A stretch of 64,000 bases of DNA, taken from Sanderia malayensis. Its lineage: Eukaryota > Cnidaria > Scyphozoa > Semaeostomeae > Pelagiidae. The stretch covers positions 62,001 to 126,000 of the forward strand of contig RQOL01000516.1 in assembly GCA_013076295.1 (NCBI GenBank), in the 5' to 3' direction. The notes beneath the pieces are model-generated. The model saw only the letters and a program-made list of their open reading frames with translations, was not told where the DNA came from and did not search any database. This document shows, piece by piece, positions 10,585-21,428 of this stretch; position 1 is the first letter of the stretch; each line of letters begins with the position of its first letter. A program made the translations under genes and the position numbers.

Positions 10585-11550
10585 AGACCACTTTCACATT
10601 CGTTTTTGAAAACGAGACGTCAATTCTAAAACGAGGCTAACGCTGTAGTGCTAGGTAGTGTCGCAGTGGTACCTCCCACTACACGCTGTATAGTTTCTTC
10701 AATTATTTAATTAAAAATTGATCAATTTAAAAAATTATTGGCCGAAGACGTGGAAGATTATTACTAAACCATTATTGACCAGTTAAAGATAATTTCGGAA
10801 GCATGCCACGGGAATACGCCGCGCTCGAAGACTGAAATTTTGCGGGCCTAGGCCATGTATTCTCGCGTCAACTATCAAGCGAATGGAGACATGCTTGTTG
10901 CAAAATCGGGTAACTATTAAAGTGCATATATACAAATAGGAATGATTAGATTATAATAATTTAACTTAAATTTTGCACCCCTGCCTTTTTTGCCCCGTTA
11001 TGCAAATGTAGGCTGCTGTAGAAGTGGGATGACCATGACCATATGCATACCCTTTTCATTTCACAAAATTAACGCGTATCGGCATACACTCTTTTTTATA
11101 AGAATACACTTTATAAGAATAATGAGGGTCGAAATTCGTGAAATTTAAGGAAATTTTAAGAATATTGGCAGGCTCACAATCTTGTGAAACTATTAGTATC
11201 TTTAGCAGGCAGGCGTTTTTTATTTTTGAATTGGTGTGCTTTTCACAGGAAATGGTTTTAAATATTACTCATCCAAATTTCAATGAAAGTGTGGAAAAAA
11301 TTTGTCCTACAGGAAATACTTTTCTGCAGCACAGATTTTATTTTCTGCCATGCTAAGAATTAATAAATATGTTATTAAATTAAGAATATTGAGGCTCAGA
11401 ACATTCTTTTAAAAAAAGTGTAGTCAGTCAAAAGGGTACACTGCATACGATAAGCTGAAATCTGTCCAAACTTTTCATAAAGGATTTGCAGTGGCTATAA
11501 TGACATATTCACATATTTTAATGTTTGAATACAGGCCACATTATGTAAAT
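10585..11550 (+). repeat. left inverted-repeat arm (interrupted)
   Basis: Pairs with 12107-12729 in reverse complement. Landmarks are palindromes GGCCTAGGCC (10845-10854) and AAATTGATCAATTT (about 10716-10729), and TTATGTAAAT at the inner edge (11541-11550). Small indels separate the arms, for example an extra GACCAT near 11030. The arm is split by the 334-bp insertion at 11087-11420. Confidence 0.85.
11087..11420. mobile_element. nested TA-flanked miniature inverted-repeat element
   Basis: A 334-bp segment present in the left arm only. Ends are imperfect inverted repeats: CACTCTTTTTTATAAGAAT at the left, and at the right the complement of CACTTTTTTTAAAAGAAT. TA stands on both sides (11085-11086 and 11421-11422). 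The right arm shows the unoccupied site: read in complement it is CGGCATAGTAAGTC, against CGGCATA-element-TAGTCAGTC here. TA duplication is the hallmark of Tc1/mariner-type transposition, so this is probably a non-autonomous MITE of that group. It has no recognisable coding sequence. A short direct repeat TATAAGAATA occurs inside its left end. Confidence 0.8.
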
Positions 11551-12106
11551 TTGAGAAATTAATTTGAGGATAGTAGGCTCTAGTAAATAGGTGTCAAGAA
11601 TTAATAGCATCACAAAATTACTCTTAAAGCAATTCTCTTAGTTTTCCTCTATGCTATGACCTTTCACTTGAAATTGGTTTATTCATGCCTCAATACCAGC
11701 ATAACTATTATATGGTGGGCCACGTTGGAGCAAGGTCAACAACTTTATTATCATGTTGGTGGTGTTCTCTTTGCCTGACAAGATTTTAAATATGAAAGTT
11801 CTTAATTATTGTCCTGAGTTTCATGATAAAATCATGAAACAATTTTGTCATAATATATGCAAATGACAGTAAGCATGATCAATGTTCTTTGAGAACAATT
11901 TCATTATCATTTCCCAATTATTATCTTCTTTAATGACTGTGTTAATGAAAACTGGTGCAAAGAAGCATACAAGTCTGATTATTTTTCACTGAAAAATACT
12001 TTTTCCTGGCAATCATTGTTTTTACTCTAAATATTATCATGCAAAAAGAACACCAGCAGAATGATTGCAGTACAGCAACTGTTGTAGATTATTAAGAAAT
12101 TCCATA
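11551..12106. other. central non-coding region of foldback element
   Basis: AT-rich, no credible ORF. Contains a 10-bp-stem hairpin at 11818-11840. A stretch near 11761-11790 (GGTGTTCTCTTTGCCTGA) resembles the reverse complement of about 12030-12060, so an older inverted repeat may extend inward with decay and a roughly 190-bp one-sided segment (about 11551-11740). Confidence 0.6.
11818..11840 (+). other. perfect hairpin in element centre
   Basis: GTTTCATGAT, loop AAA, ATCATGAAAC: a 10-bp stem with a 3-base loop, near the midpoint of the foldback element. No role is known. Confidence 0.6.
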
Positions 12107-12729
12107 ATTTACATAATGTAGCCTGTATTCAAACATTAAAATATATAAATATGTCATCTATAGCCACTGCAAATCCTTTATGAAAAGTTTGGACAGTTTT
12201 CAGCTTATCGTGTGCGGTGTACCCTTTTGACTTACTATGCCGATACGCGTTAATTTTATGAAAAGGGTATGTATGGTCATCCTACTTCTCTTCTACAGCA
12301 GCCTACGTTTGTATAACGGGGCAAAAAAGGCAGGGGTGCAAAATTTAAGTTACATTGTTATAATTTAAACATTCCTATTTGTATATATGCGCTTTAATAG
12401 TTACCCGATTTTGCAACAAGCATGTCTCCATTCGCTTGATAGTTGACGCGAGAATACATGGCCTAGGCCCGCAAAATTTCAGTCTTCGAGCGCGGCGTAT
12501 TCCCGTTGTATGCATTCGAAATTATCTTTAACTGGTCAATAATGGTTTAGTAATAATTTTTCACGTCTTCGGCCAATAATTTTTTAAATTGATCAATTTT
12601 TAATTAAATAATTGAAGAAACTATACAGCGGGTAGTGGGAGGTACCACTGCGACACTACCTAGCACTACAGCGTTAGCCTCGTTTTAGAATTGACGTCTC
12701 GTTTTCAAAAACGAATGTGAAAGTGGTCT
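12107..12729 (-). repeat. right inverted-repeat arm (empty site for nested element)
   Basis: 623 bp, complementary to the left arm without interruption. The empty TA site corresponding to the nested insertion is at 12236-12237 (CTTACTATGCC). The palindrome GGCCTAGGCC is conserved at 12460-12469. Confidence 0.85.
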
Positions 12730-12731
12730 AT
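12730..12731 (+). repeat. AT target duplication, right
   Basis: Pairs with 10583-10584, after which the C module resumes with TCATATATG. The reading is ambiguous because the target is palindromic. Confidence 0.6.
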
Positions 12732-12820
12732 TCATATATGTTTTATGGAGACTCTCTTTTTACTCTGTGTTGTCCGCTTGCCCTATCTATGGGGTTGGAA
12801 TGTCACGATAATCAGATAAA
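12732..12820 (+). repeat. C module copy 2, right part
   Basis: Continues the C module broken at 10584. It shares the rare TCATATATG spelling with copy 9 (most copies have TCATGTATG) and ends in CAGATAAA. Confidence 0.85.
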
Positions 12821-14851
12821 CTTATTTTTAGTAATTCCCCATCTTCCACCTTCGGTGACTTCCCACTATTCATAACTTTCCATATTTTCTTGATATCCCA
12901 CTTTCCACTTTTGACGACCTCCTACTTTTGGTGACTTCCCACTTTTAATAATATTCAAATTTTCCAACTCCTTCAATTTCGAAATATACAATAGTAAATA
13001 TAGTACAAACAGTACAAATACAAAAATACATTTTTGGTATGATGACTTCCCACCTTTGCTGACTTCCCACTTTTTCTTCACTTCCCAGATTCGACTTTTG
13101 ATGACTTCCCACTTTTGATGACTTCCCACTGTACCTCTCTTCCCACTTCCCACTTTTGAAGACTTCCAATTTTTAATGCAAGTTTTCAATCTCATTTAAT
13201 TTGCACCAAAATTTGTGGAAAATACACCTATGGTGTGGTGAATTTGAATATGACACTGGTTTTTGAAATTTGCATGTTTTCAGGGCATAAAACGGCGTAA
13301 GAGGGGGCATTATGCAATTTTTCAAACTCGTTGAATTTGCATCAAATTTGGTGGAAAATACAATTTTGCTATGATGATTTCCCACTTTTGATAGCTTCCC
13401 ATTTTTGATGCATTTTTTCAAACTCGTTCAATTTATATCAATTTTTGTGGAAAGTACAAGTTTGGTGATATGAAATTAAATATTGAACTTGTTTTTTGAA
13501 CTCTTTATGCTTTTGGGGGAATAGGACGTTGTAGAAGGGGGAATATGCAAAAATTTCAAACTCCTTTAATTTGTATCAAATTTTGTGGAAAGTGCAAATT
13601 TGGTGTGCTGAATTTGAACATGAAGCTAGTTTTTGAAATTTTCATGTTTTGAGGGCATCCAAGGTGGTAAAAGGGGGCAATATGCAATTTTTCAAACTCG
13701 TTCAATTTGTATCAAATTTCGTTGAAAATAAAATTTCGGTGTTATGAAATTAAATATTTCACTTGTTTTTTGAACTCTTTATGCTTTGGGGGAATAGGAC
13801 GGTGTAGAAGGGGGAATATGCAAATTTTCAAACTCCTTCAATTTGTATCAAATTTTGTGGAAAGTACAATTTTGGTGTGCTGAATTTGAACATGAAGCTG
13901 GTTTTTGAAATTTGCATGTTTTGAGGGCATACAAGGTTGTAAAAGGGGGCAATATGCAATTTTTCAAACTCGTTCAATTTGTAACAAATTTTGTCGAAAG
14001 TACACGTTTGGTGTGCTGAATTTGAACATGAAGCTTGTTTTTGAAATTGTCATGTTTTGAGGGCATACAAGGTTGTAAGAGGGGGCAATATGCAATTTTT
14101 CAAACTCGTTCAATTTGTATCAAATTTTGTGGAAAGTACAAATATGGTATGATGACTTTTTCTTTTGCTGACTTCCCACGTTTTCTTGACTTCCCATTTT
14201 CCATTTTTGATAACTTCCCACTTCTGATGACTTCCCACTTTTTCCTACCTTCCCACTCGTCACTTTTGATGATTTCGCAATTTTGATGCAATTTTTCAAA
14301 CTCTTTCAATTTCCATCATATTTTGTGGAAAGTACAAATTTGGTGTGCTGAATTTCAATATGAAACTGGATTTTGAAATTTGCATGTTTTTGGGGCATAC
14401 AACGGGGTATAAGGGGGCAACATGCAAATTTTCAAACTCGTTCAATTTGTATCAAGTTTAGTGGAAAGTACAACTTTGGTGTGTTGAGTTTGAACGTGAA
14501 ACTGGTTTGTGAAATTTTCATGTTTTGAGGGCATACAAGGTTGTAAAAGGGGGCAATATGCAATTTTTCAAACGCGTTCTATTTGTATCAAATTTTGTGG
14601 AAAGTAAAATTTTGGTATGATGACTTCCCACTTTTGACGACTTCCCACTTGTTCCTGACTTCCCACTTCCCAATTTTGATGACTTCTTACTTTAGATGCA
14701 ATTTTTCAAACTCTTTCATATTCCATCAAATTTTGTGGAAAGTACAAATTTGTTATGATGACTTCCCACTTTTGATGACTTCTCAATTTTTTTTGACTTT
14801 CCACTTCCCAGTTTTGACGACTTCCGAGTTTTGGTCACTTTCCTTTTTTTT
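12821..14851 (+). repeat. composite satellite with D module 2
   Basis: B spacer, D copy 2 (12945-13029, 124 bp after C2), B block, then A units including the GTTATGAAATTAAATATTG tail, and the A+B block at 14100-14309 that is also seen at 8303. It corresponds along its length to 25004-27034 (offset 12183). Confidence 0.85.
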
Positions 14852-15066
14852 CAGATAAAGTGGGTTTTTCTCAGATAAAGTCGGTTTTCCTCTATATAAT
14901 TATTCCTTTTAAGCTTGTTTACTTCTTTTAAATTTAGCGCCTGTGACACTAGCTGTAGGAAGAGTGGATATGAGAATTCATGTATGCTTTATGGAGACTC
15001 TCTCCATACTCTGTGTTGTCCGCTTGCCCTATCCATGGGGTTGGAATGTCACGATAATCAGATAAA
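14852..15066 (+). repeat. C module copy 3, subfamily 1
   Basis: 215 bp, starting with two CAGATAAAGT octamer repeats 20 bp apart and ending with CAGATAAA. It carries a TATA-like CTATATAATTATT and is followed by D3 at the standard spacing. Counterpart of copy 10 (27035-27249). Confidence 0.8.
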
Positions 15067-18000
15067 CTTATTTTTAGTAATTCCCCATCTTCCACCTTCG
15101 GTGACTTCCCACTATTCATAACTTTCCATATTTTCTTGATATCCCACTTTCCACTTTTGACGACCTCCTACTTTTGGTGACTTCCCACTTTTAGTAATAT
15201 TCAAATTTTCCAACTCCTTCAATATCGAAATATACAATAGTAAATATAGTACAAACAGTACAAATAGAAAAATACATTTTTGGTATGATGACTTCCCACC
15301 TTTGCTGACTTCCAACTTTTTCTTCACTTCCCAGATTCGACTTTTGATGACTTCCCACTTTTGATGACTTCCCACTGTACCTCTCTTCCGACTTCCCACT
15401 TTTGAAGACTTCCAATTTTTAATGCAAGTTTTCAATCTCATTTAATTTGCACCAAAATTTGTGGAAAATACACCTATGGTGTGGTGAATTTGAATATGAC
15501 ACTGGCTTTTGAAATTTGCATGTTTTCAGGGCATAAAACGGCGTAAGAGGGGGCATTATGCAATTTTTCAAACTCGTTTAATTTGCATCAAATTTGGTGC
15601 AAAATACAATTTTGCTATGATGATTTCCCACTTTTGATAGCTTCCCATTTTTGATGCATTTTTTCAAACTCGTTCAATTTGTATCAATTTTTGTGGAAAG
15701 TACAAGTTTGGTGTTATGAAATTAAATATTGAACTTGTTTTTTGAACTCTTTATGCTTTGGGGGAATAGGACGTTGTAGAAGGGGGAATATGCAAAAATT
15801 TCAAACTCCTTTAATTTGTATCAAATTTTGTGGAAAGTGCAAATTTGGTGTGCTGAATTTGAACATGAAGCTAGTTTTTGAAATTTTCATGTTTTGAGGG
15901 CATCCAAGGTGGTAAAAGGGGGCAGTATGCAATTTTTCAAACTCGTTCAATTTGTATCAAATTTCGTTGAAAATAAAATTTTGGTGTTATGAAATTAAAT
16001 ATTTAACTTGTTTTTTGAACTCTTTATGCTTTGGGGGAATAGGACGGTGTAGAAGGGGGAATATGCAAATTTTCAAACTCCTTCAATTTGTATCAAATTT
16101 TGTGGAAAGTAAAATTTTGGTGTGCTGAATTTGAACATGAAGCTGGTTTTTGAAATTTGCATGTTTTGAGGGCATACAAGGTTGTAAAAGGGGGCAATAT
16201 GCAATTTTTCAAACTCGTTCAATTTTCAAATTTTGTGGAAAGTACAAATTTGGTATGATGACTTTTTTCTTTTGCTGACTTCCCACGTTTTCTTGACTTC
16301 CCATTTTCCATTTTTGATAACTTCCCACTTCTGATGACTTCCCACTTTTTCCTACCTTCTCACTCGTCACTTTTGATGATTTCGCAATTTTGATGCAATT
16401 TTTCAAACTCTTTCAATTTCCATCAAATTTTGTGGAAAGTACAAATTTGGTATGATGACTTTCTACTTTTGCTGACTTCCCACGTTTTCCTGACTTCCCA
16501 TTTTCCATTTTTGATAACCTCCCACTTCTGATGATTTCCCACTTTTTCCTGCCTTCCCATTCTTCACTTTTGAGGACTTCCCACTTTTGATGCAATTTTT
16601 CAAACTCTTTCAATTTGCATCAAATTTTGTGGAAGGTGCAAATTTGGTGTGCTGAATTTGAACATGAAACAGGTTTTTAAAATTGTCATGCTTTGAGGGC
16701 ATAAAACGGCGCAAAAAAGGGGAATATCCAATTTTTCAGACTCTTTCAATTTGCATCAAATTTCGTTGAAAATACAATTTCGGTGTTATGAAATTAATGA
16801 TTAAACTTGTTTTTTGAACTCTTTATGCTTTAGGGGAATAGGACGGTGTAGAAGCGGGAATATGCAAATTTTCAAACACCTTCAATTTGAATCAAATTTT
16901 GTGGAAAGTACAAATTTGGTGTGCTGAATTTGAACATGAAGCTGGATTTGAAATTTTCATGTTTTGAGGGCATACAAGGTTGTAAAAGGGGGCAATATGC
17001 AATTTTTCAAACTCGTTCAATTTGTATTAAATTTTGTGGAAAGTACAATTTTCGTATGATGACTTCCTACTTTTGCTGACTTTCCACGTTTTCCTGACTT
17101 CCCATTTTCAATTTTTGATAACTTCCCACTTCTGATGATTTCCTAATTTTTCCTGCCTTCCCATTCTTCACTTTTGATGACTTCCCAACTTTTTCAAACT
17201 TCTCCAATCCGTATCAAACTTTGTGGAAAGTACACATGTGGTGTGCTGAAATCGAATATAAAGTTGGTTTCTGAAACTTTCTTGTTTTGTGGGCATAAAA
17301 CGGAGTAAAATAGGGCAATATACATTTTTTGAAAATCGTTGAATTTGCATCAAATTTTGTGTAAAGTACAGGTTTTCTGTGCTGAATTAGAATATGAAAC
17401 TTGTTTTTGAAATTTTAATCTTTTGAGGGCATAAAACGTGCTAAATGGGGCAATATGCAATTTTTCAAGCTCGTTCAACTTGAATCAAATATTGTGGAAA
17501 GTGCATTTTCGGTGTACTGAAATTGAATATGAAACTTGTTTTTTGAAATTTTAATGTTTTGGGGAATGAGACGGGGTAGTAGAAGCGGGCATTATGCAAT
17601 TTTCAAACCCGTTCAATTTGTATCAAATTTTGTGGAAAGTACAATTTTGGTATGATGACTTCCCACTTCTTATGACTTCCCACTTTTTCCTGACTTCCCA
17701 CTTCCCACTTTTGATGACTTCCCACTTTTGAATACTTCCCACATTTTCCTGACTTCGCACTTCCCAATATTGATGACTTCCAACTTTTGATGCAATTTTT
17801 CAAACTCGTTCAACTTGCATCAAATTTGGCGAAAAGTACAGTTTTGGTGTGCTGAATTTGAATATGAAACTTGTTTTTGAAATAGCTATATTGTGAGGGC
17901 ATACAACGGGGTAAAACGAAGCAATATGCAATTTGTCAAACTCGTTCAATGTGTATCAATATTTGTGGAAAGTACAATTTTGGTATGATGACATCCAACT

Positions 18001-20521
18001 TTTGCTGATTTCCCACTTTTTCTCGACTTCCCATTTCCCACTTTTAATGGCTTCCCACTTCTGACGACTTCCCACTTTTCCCTGTCTTCCCACTCTTCCC
18101 TTTTGATGATTTCGCAACTTTGATGCAATTTTTCAAACTCTTTCAATTTGCATCAAATTTTATGGAAAATACAAATTTGGTGTGTTGAATTTGAACATGA
18201 AACTAGTTTCTGAAATTTTCATGTTTTGAGGGCATAAAAGGGAGTAAAAGGGGGCAACATGCAAATTTTCAAACTCGTTCAATTTGTATCAAATTTTGTC
18301 GAAAGTACACGTTTGGTGTGCTGAATTTGAACATGAAGCTTGTTTTTGAAATTGTCATGTTTTGAGGGCATACAAGGTTGTAAGAGGGGGCAATATGCAA
18401 TTTTTCAAACTCGTTCAATTTGTATCAAATTTCGTTGAAAATAAAATTTCGGTGTTATGAAATTAAATATTTAACTTGTTTTTTGAACTCTTTATGCTTT
18501 GGGGGAATAGGACGGTGTAGAAGGGGGAATATGGAAATTGTCAAACTTCTTCAATTTGTATCAAATTTTGTGGAAAGTACAAATTTGGTGTGCTGAATTT
18601 GAACATGAAGCTGGTTTTTGAAATTTTCATGTTTTTAGGCCATACAAGGTTGTAAAAGGGGGCAATATGCAATTTTTCAAACTCGTTCAATTTGTATCAA
18701 ATTTTGTGGAAAGTACAATTTTGGTATGATGACTTCCTACTTTTGCTGACTTCCCACGTTTTCCTGACTTCCAATTTTCCATTTTTGATAACGTCCCACT
18801 TCTGATGATTTCCCACTTTTTCCTGCCTTCCCATTCTTCACTTTTGATGACTTCCCAACTTTTTCAAACTTCTCCAATCCGCATCAAATTTTTTGGAAAG
18901 TACACATTTGGTGTGCTGAAATCGATTATGAAGTTGGTTTCTGAAACTTTCTTGTTTTGAGGGCATAAAACGGAGTAAAAATGGGCAATATGCATTTTTT
19001 GAAAATCGTTGAATTTGCTTCAAATCTTGTGGAAAGTACAGGTTTTCTATGCTGAATTAGAATATGAAACTGGTTTTTGAAATTTTAATCTTTTGAGGGC
19101 ATAAAACGTGCTAAAAGGGGCAATATGCAATTTTTCAAGCTCGTTCAACTTGCATCAAATATTGTGGAAAGTACAATTTTGGTGTGCTGAAGTTGAATAC
19201 GAAACTGGTTTTTGAAATTTGTATATTTTGAGGGCATACAACGTGGTAAAACGAAGCAATGTGAAATTTTTCAAACTCGTTCAATGTGTATCAATATTTG
19301 TGTAAAGTACAATTTTGGTATGATTACTTCCAACTTTTGCTGATTTCCCACTTTTTCTGCACTTCCCATTTCCCACTTTTGATGGCTTCCCACTTCTGAT
19401 GACTTCCCACTTTTCCCTGTCTTCCCACTCTTCTCTTTTGATGATTTCGCAATTTTGATGCAATTTTTCAAACTCTTTCAATTTGCATCAAATTTTGTGG
19501 AAAATACAAATTTGGTGTGTTGAATTTGAACATGAAACTAGTTTCTGAAATTTTCATGTTTTGGGGGCATAAAAGGGAATAAAAGGGGGCAACATGTAAT
19601 TTTTCAAACTCGTTCAGTTTGTATCAAATTTTGTGGAAAGTACAATTTTGGTATGATGACTTCCTACTTTTGCTGACTTCCCACCTTTTCTTGACTTCCC
19701 ATTTTCCATTTTTGATAACATCCCATTTCTGATGATTTCCCACTTTTTCCTGCCTTCCCACTCTTCACTTTTGATGATTTCGCAATTTTGATGCAATTTT
19801 TCAAACTCTTTGATTTTGCATCAAATTTGGCTAAAAGTACAGTTTTGGTGTGCTGAGTTTGAATATGAAACTGGCTCTTGAAATTTTCATGTTTTGTGGG
19901 CATACAACCAGGTAGAACGGGGCAATATGAAATTTTTCAAACCCGTTCAATGTGTATCACTAATTGTGGAAACTACAATTTTGGTATCATGACTTCCAAC
20001 TTTTGCTGACTTCCCACTTCCCAGTTTTGATGACTTCCCATTTCGAATGACTTCCCACTTTTTCCTGCCTTCCCACTCTTCCCTTTTGATGAATTCGCAA
20101 TTTTGATGAGTTCGCAATTTGCATCAAGTTTAGTGGAAAGTACAATTTTGGTGTGTTGAATTTGAACGTGAAACTGGTTTGTGAAATTTTCATGTTTTGA
20201 GGGCATACAAGGGAGTAAAAGGGGGCAATATCCAATTTTTCAGACTCTTTCAATTTGCATCAAATTTCGTTGAAAATACAATTTCGGTGTTATTAAATTA
20301 ATGATTAAACTTCTTTTTTGAACTCTTTATGCTTTGGGGGAATAGGACGGTGTAGAAGGGGGAATATGCAAATTTTCAAACCCGTTCAATGTGTATCAAA
20401 TTTGGTGGAAAGTACAATTTTGTATCATGATTTCCCACTTCTGCTCACTTCCCACTTTTTCTTGATATTTCACTTCCCACTTTTGACGACTTCCCTCTTT
20501 TGGTGACTTCCCACTTTTTGT
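15067..20521 (+). repeat. composite satellite with D module 3
   Basis: D copy 3 at 15191-15275, then A and B blocks. A 197-bp head-B block at about 16209-16406 is absent from the paralogous position near 28403. The ordered tail cassette lies at 17210-17590, and its first two members recur at 18870-19130. 18640-20520 matches 42545-44560. The A unit before C4 has the TTAATGATTAAACTTC tail that always precedes subfamily 2 clusters. No gene. Confidence 0.85.
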
Positions 20522-20737
20522 CAGATAAAGTGGGTTTCTCTCAGATAAAGTCGGTTTTCCTCAATATAATTATTCCGTTGGAGCTCGTTTGTTTTTTTCC
20601 AAATTTAACGCCCGTGACAATAGCTGTAGGAAGAGTGGATATGATAATTCATGTATGCTTTATTGAGATTCTGTTCATACTTTGTGATGTCCGCTTGCCT
20701 TATCTATGGGAAGCGAATGTCGCCATAATCATATAAA
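20522..20737 (+). repeat. C module copy 4, subfamily 2, first of trio
   Basis: 216 bp. First-position signature: AAGTCGG, GTTGGAGCTCGTTTG, CCCGTGACAATAGCTG, GTCGCCATAATCATATAAA. The preceding CCCACTTT and the AAAGTGGG inside it can form an 8-bp stem across the left edge. Confidence 0.8.
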
Positions 20738-20866
20738 ACCACTCTTGGTAGATTCCCATTTCCCACTTTTGGTGACTTCCCACTTCTGCTGACGTCCCAC
20801 TTTTTCTTGACACTCCACTTCCCACTTTTGACGACTTCCCCCTTTTGGGGACTTCCCACTGTTTCT

Positions 20867-21082
20867 CAGATAAAGTGGGTTTTTCTCAGATAAAGTTGGT
20901 TTTCCTCAATATAATTATTCCGATGGAGCTCATTTGTTTTTTTCCAAATTTAACGCCCTTGACAATAGCTGTAGGAAGAGTGGATATGATAATTCATGTA
21001 TGCTTTATTGAGATTCTGTTCATACTTTGTGATGTCCGCTTGCCTTATCTATGGGAAGCGAATGTCGCCATAATCAAATAAA
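20867..21082 (+). repeat. C module copy 5, subfamily 2, hybrid middle of trio
   Basis: The left half has last-position markers (AAGTTGG, GATGGAGCTCATTTG); the right half has first-position markers (TGACAATAGCTGTAGG, GTCGCCATAATC). The switch lies between about 20933 and 20960. Starts 345 bp after copy 4. Confidence 0.8.
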
Positions 21083-21211
21083 ACCACTCTTGGTAGATTC
21101 CCATTTCCCACTTTTGGTGACTTCCCACTTCTGCTGACGTCCCACTTTTTCTTGACACTCCACTTCCCACTTTTGACGACTTCCCCCTTTTGGGGACTTC
21201 CCACTTTTTCT

Positions 21212-21428
21212 CAGATATGGTGGGTTTTTCTCAGATAAAGTTGGTTTTCCTCAATATAATTATTCCGATGGAGCTCATTTGTTTTTTTTCCAATTTTAAC
21301 GCCCATGACACTAGGTGTAAGAAAAGTGGATACGATAATTCGTGTATGCTTTATTGAGATTCTGTTCATACTTTGTGATGTCCGCTTGCCTTATCTATGG
21401 GAAGCGAAAGTCACCATAATCAGATAAA
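21212..21428 (+). repeat. C module copy 6, subfamily 2, last of trio
   Basis: Last-position markers throughout: GATGGAGCTCATTTG, CCCATGACACTAGGTGTAAG, GGATACGATAATTCG, AAAGTCACCATAATCAGATAAACCC. Confidence 0.8.

Larger units (their letters stand above)
10585..12729. mobile_element. foldback-type non-autonomous DNA transposon
   Basis: A 2145-bp insertion with very long terminal inverted repeats (about 625 bp each once a nested insertion is removed), beginning AGACCACTTTCACATTCG and ending with its reverse complement. The outermost 98 bp of the two arms match exactly (10585-10682 against the right end). About 555 bp lie between the arms. No transposase is present; the longest open frame (about 72 codons at 11138-11356) lies in the nested element and resembles nothing I know. 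The same C module without the insertion exists at 24789-25003, giving an exact empty site. A possible 2-bp AT duplication is compatible with several superfamilies (ISL2EU-like elements are one), and I cannot assign it. Confidence 0.85.

Noticed and set aside
11138..11356. 72-codon open frame in the nested element
   Set aside because: Too short, no motif, and it ends inside a non-autonomous element; it does not resemble a transposase.
10585..12729. Foldback element as a Tc1/mariner or hAT member
   Set aside because: No TA duplication (the empty site lacks TA) and no 8-bp duplication. Only AT or no duplication fits, so these groups are not supported for the outer element.
20580..20650. tRNA- or SINE-like internal promoter in the C module
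   Set aside because: CTAGCTGTAGG vaguely recalls an A box, but there is no B box (GGTTCGANNCC) downstream and no cloverleaf.
20500..20736. Plus-strand 78-codon frames over the C module (ending RLPYLWEANVAII)
   Set aside because: They follow C copies and change frame and ends between subfamilies; a minus-strand frame over the same copies is equally well kept. No recognisable domain, so a by-product of DNA similarity.
20522..20737. C module as a Helitron-derived tandem unit
   Set aside because: There is a hairpin near one edge, but no TC start, no CTRR end and no A/T insertion site at the junctions.
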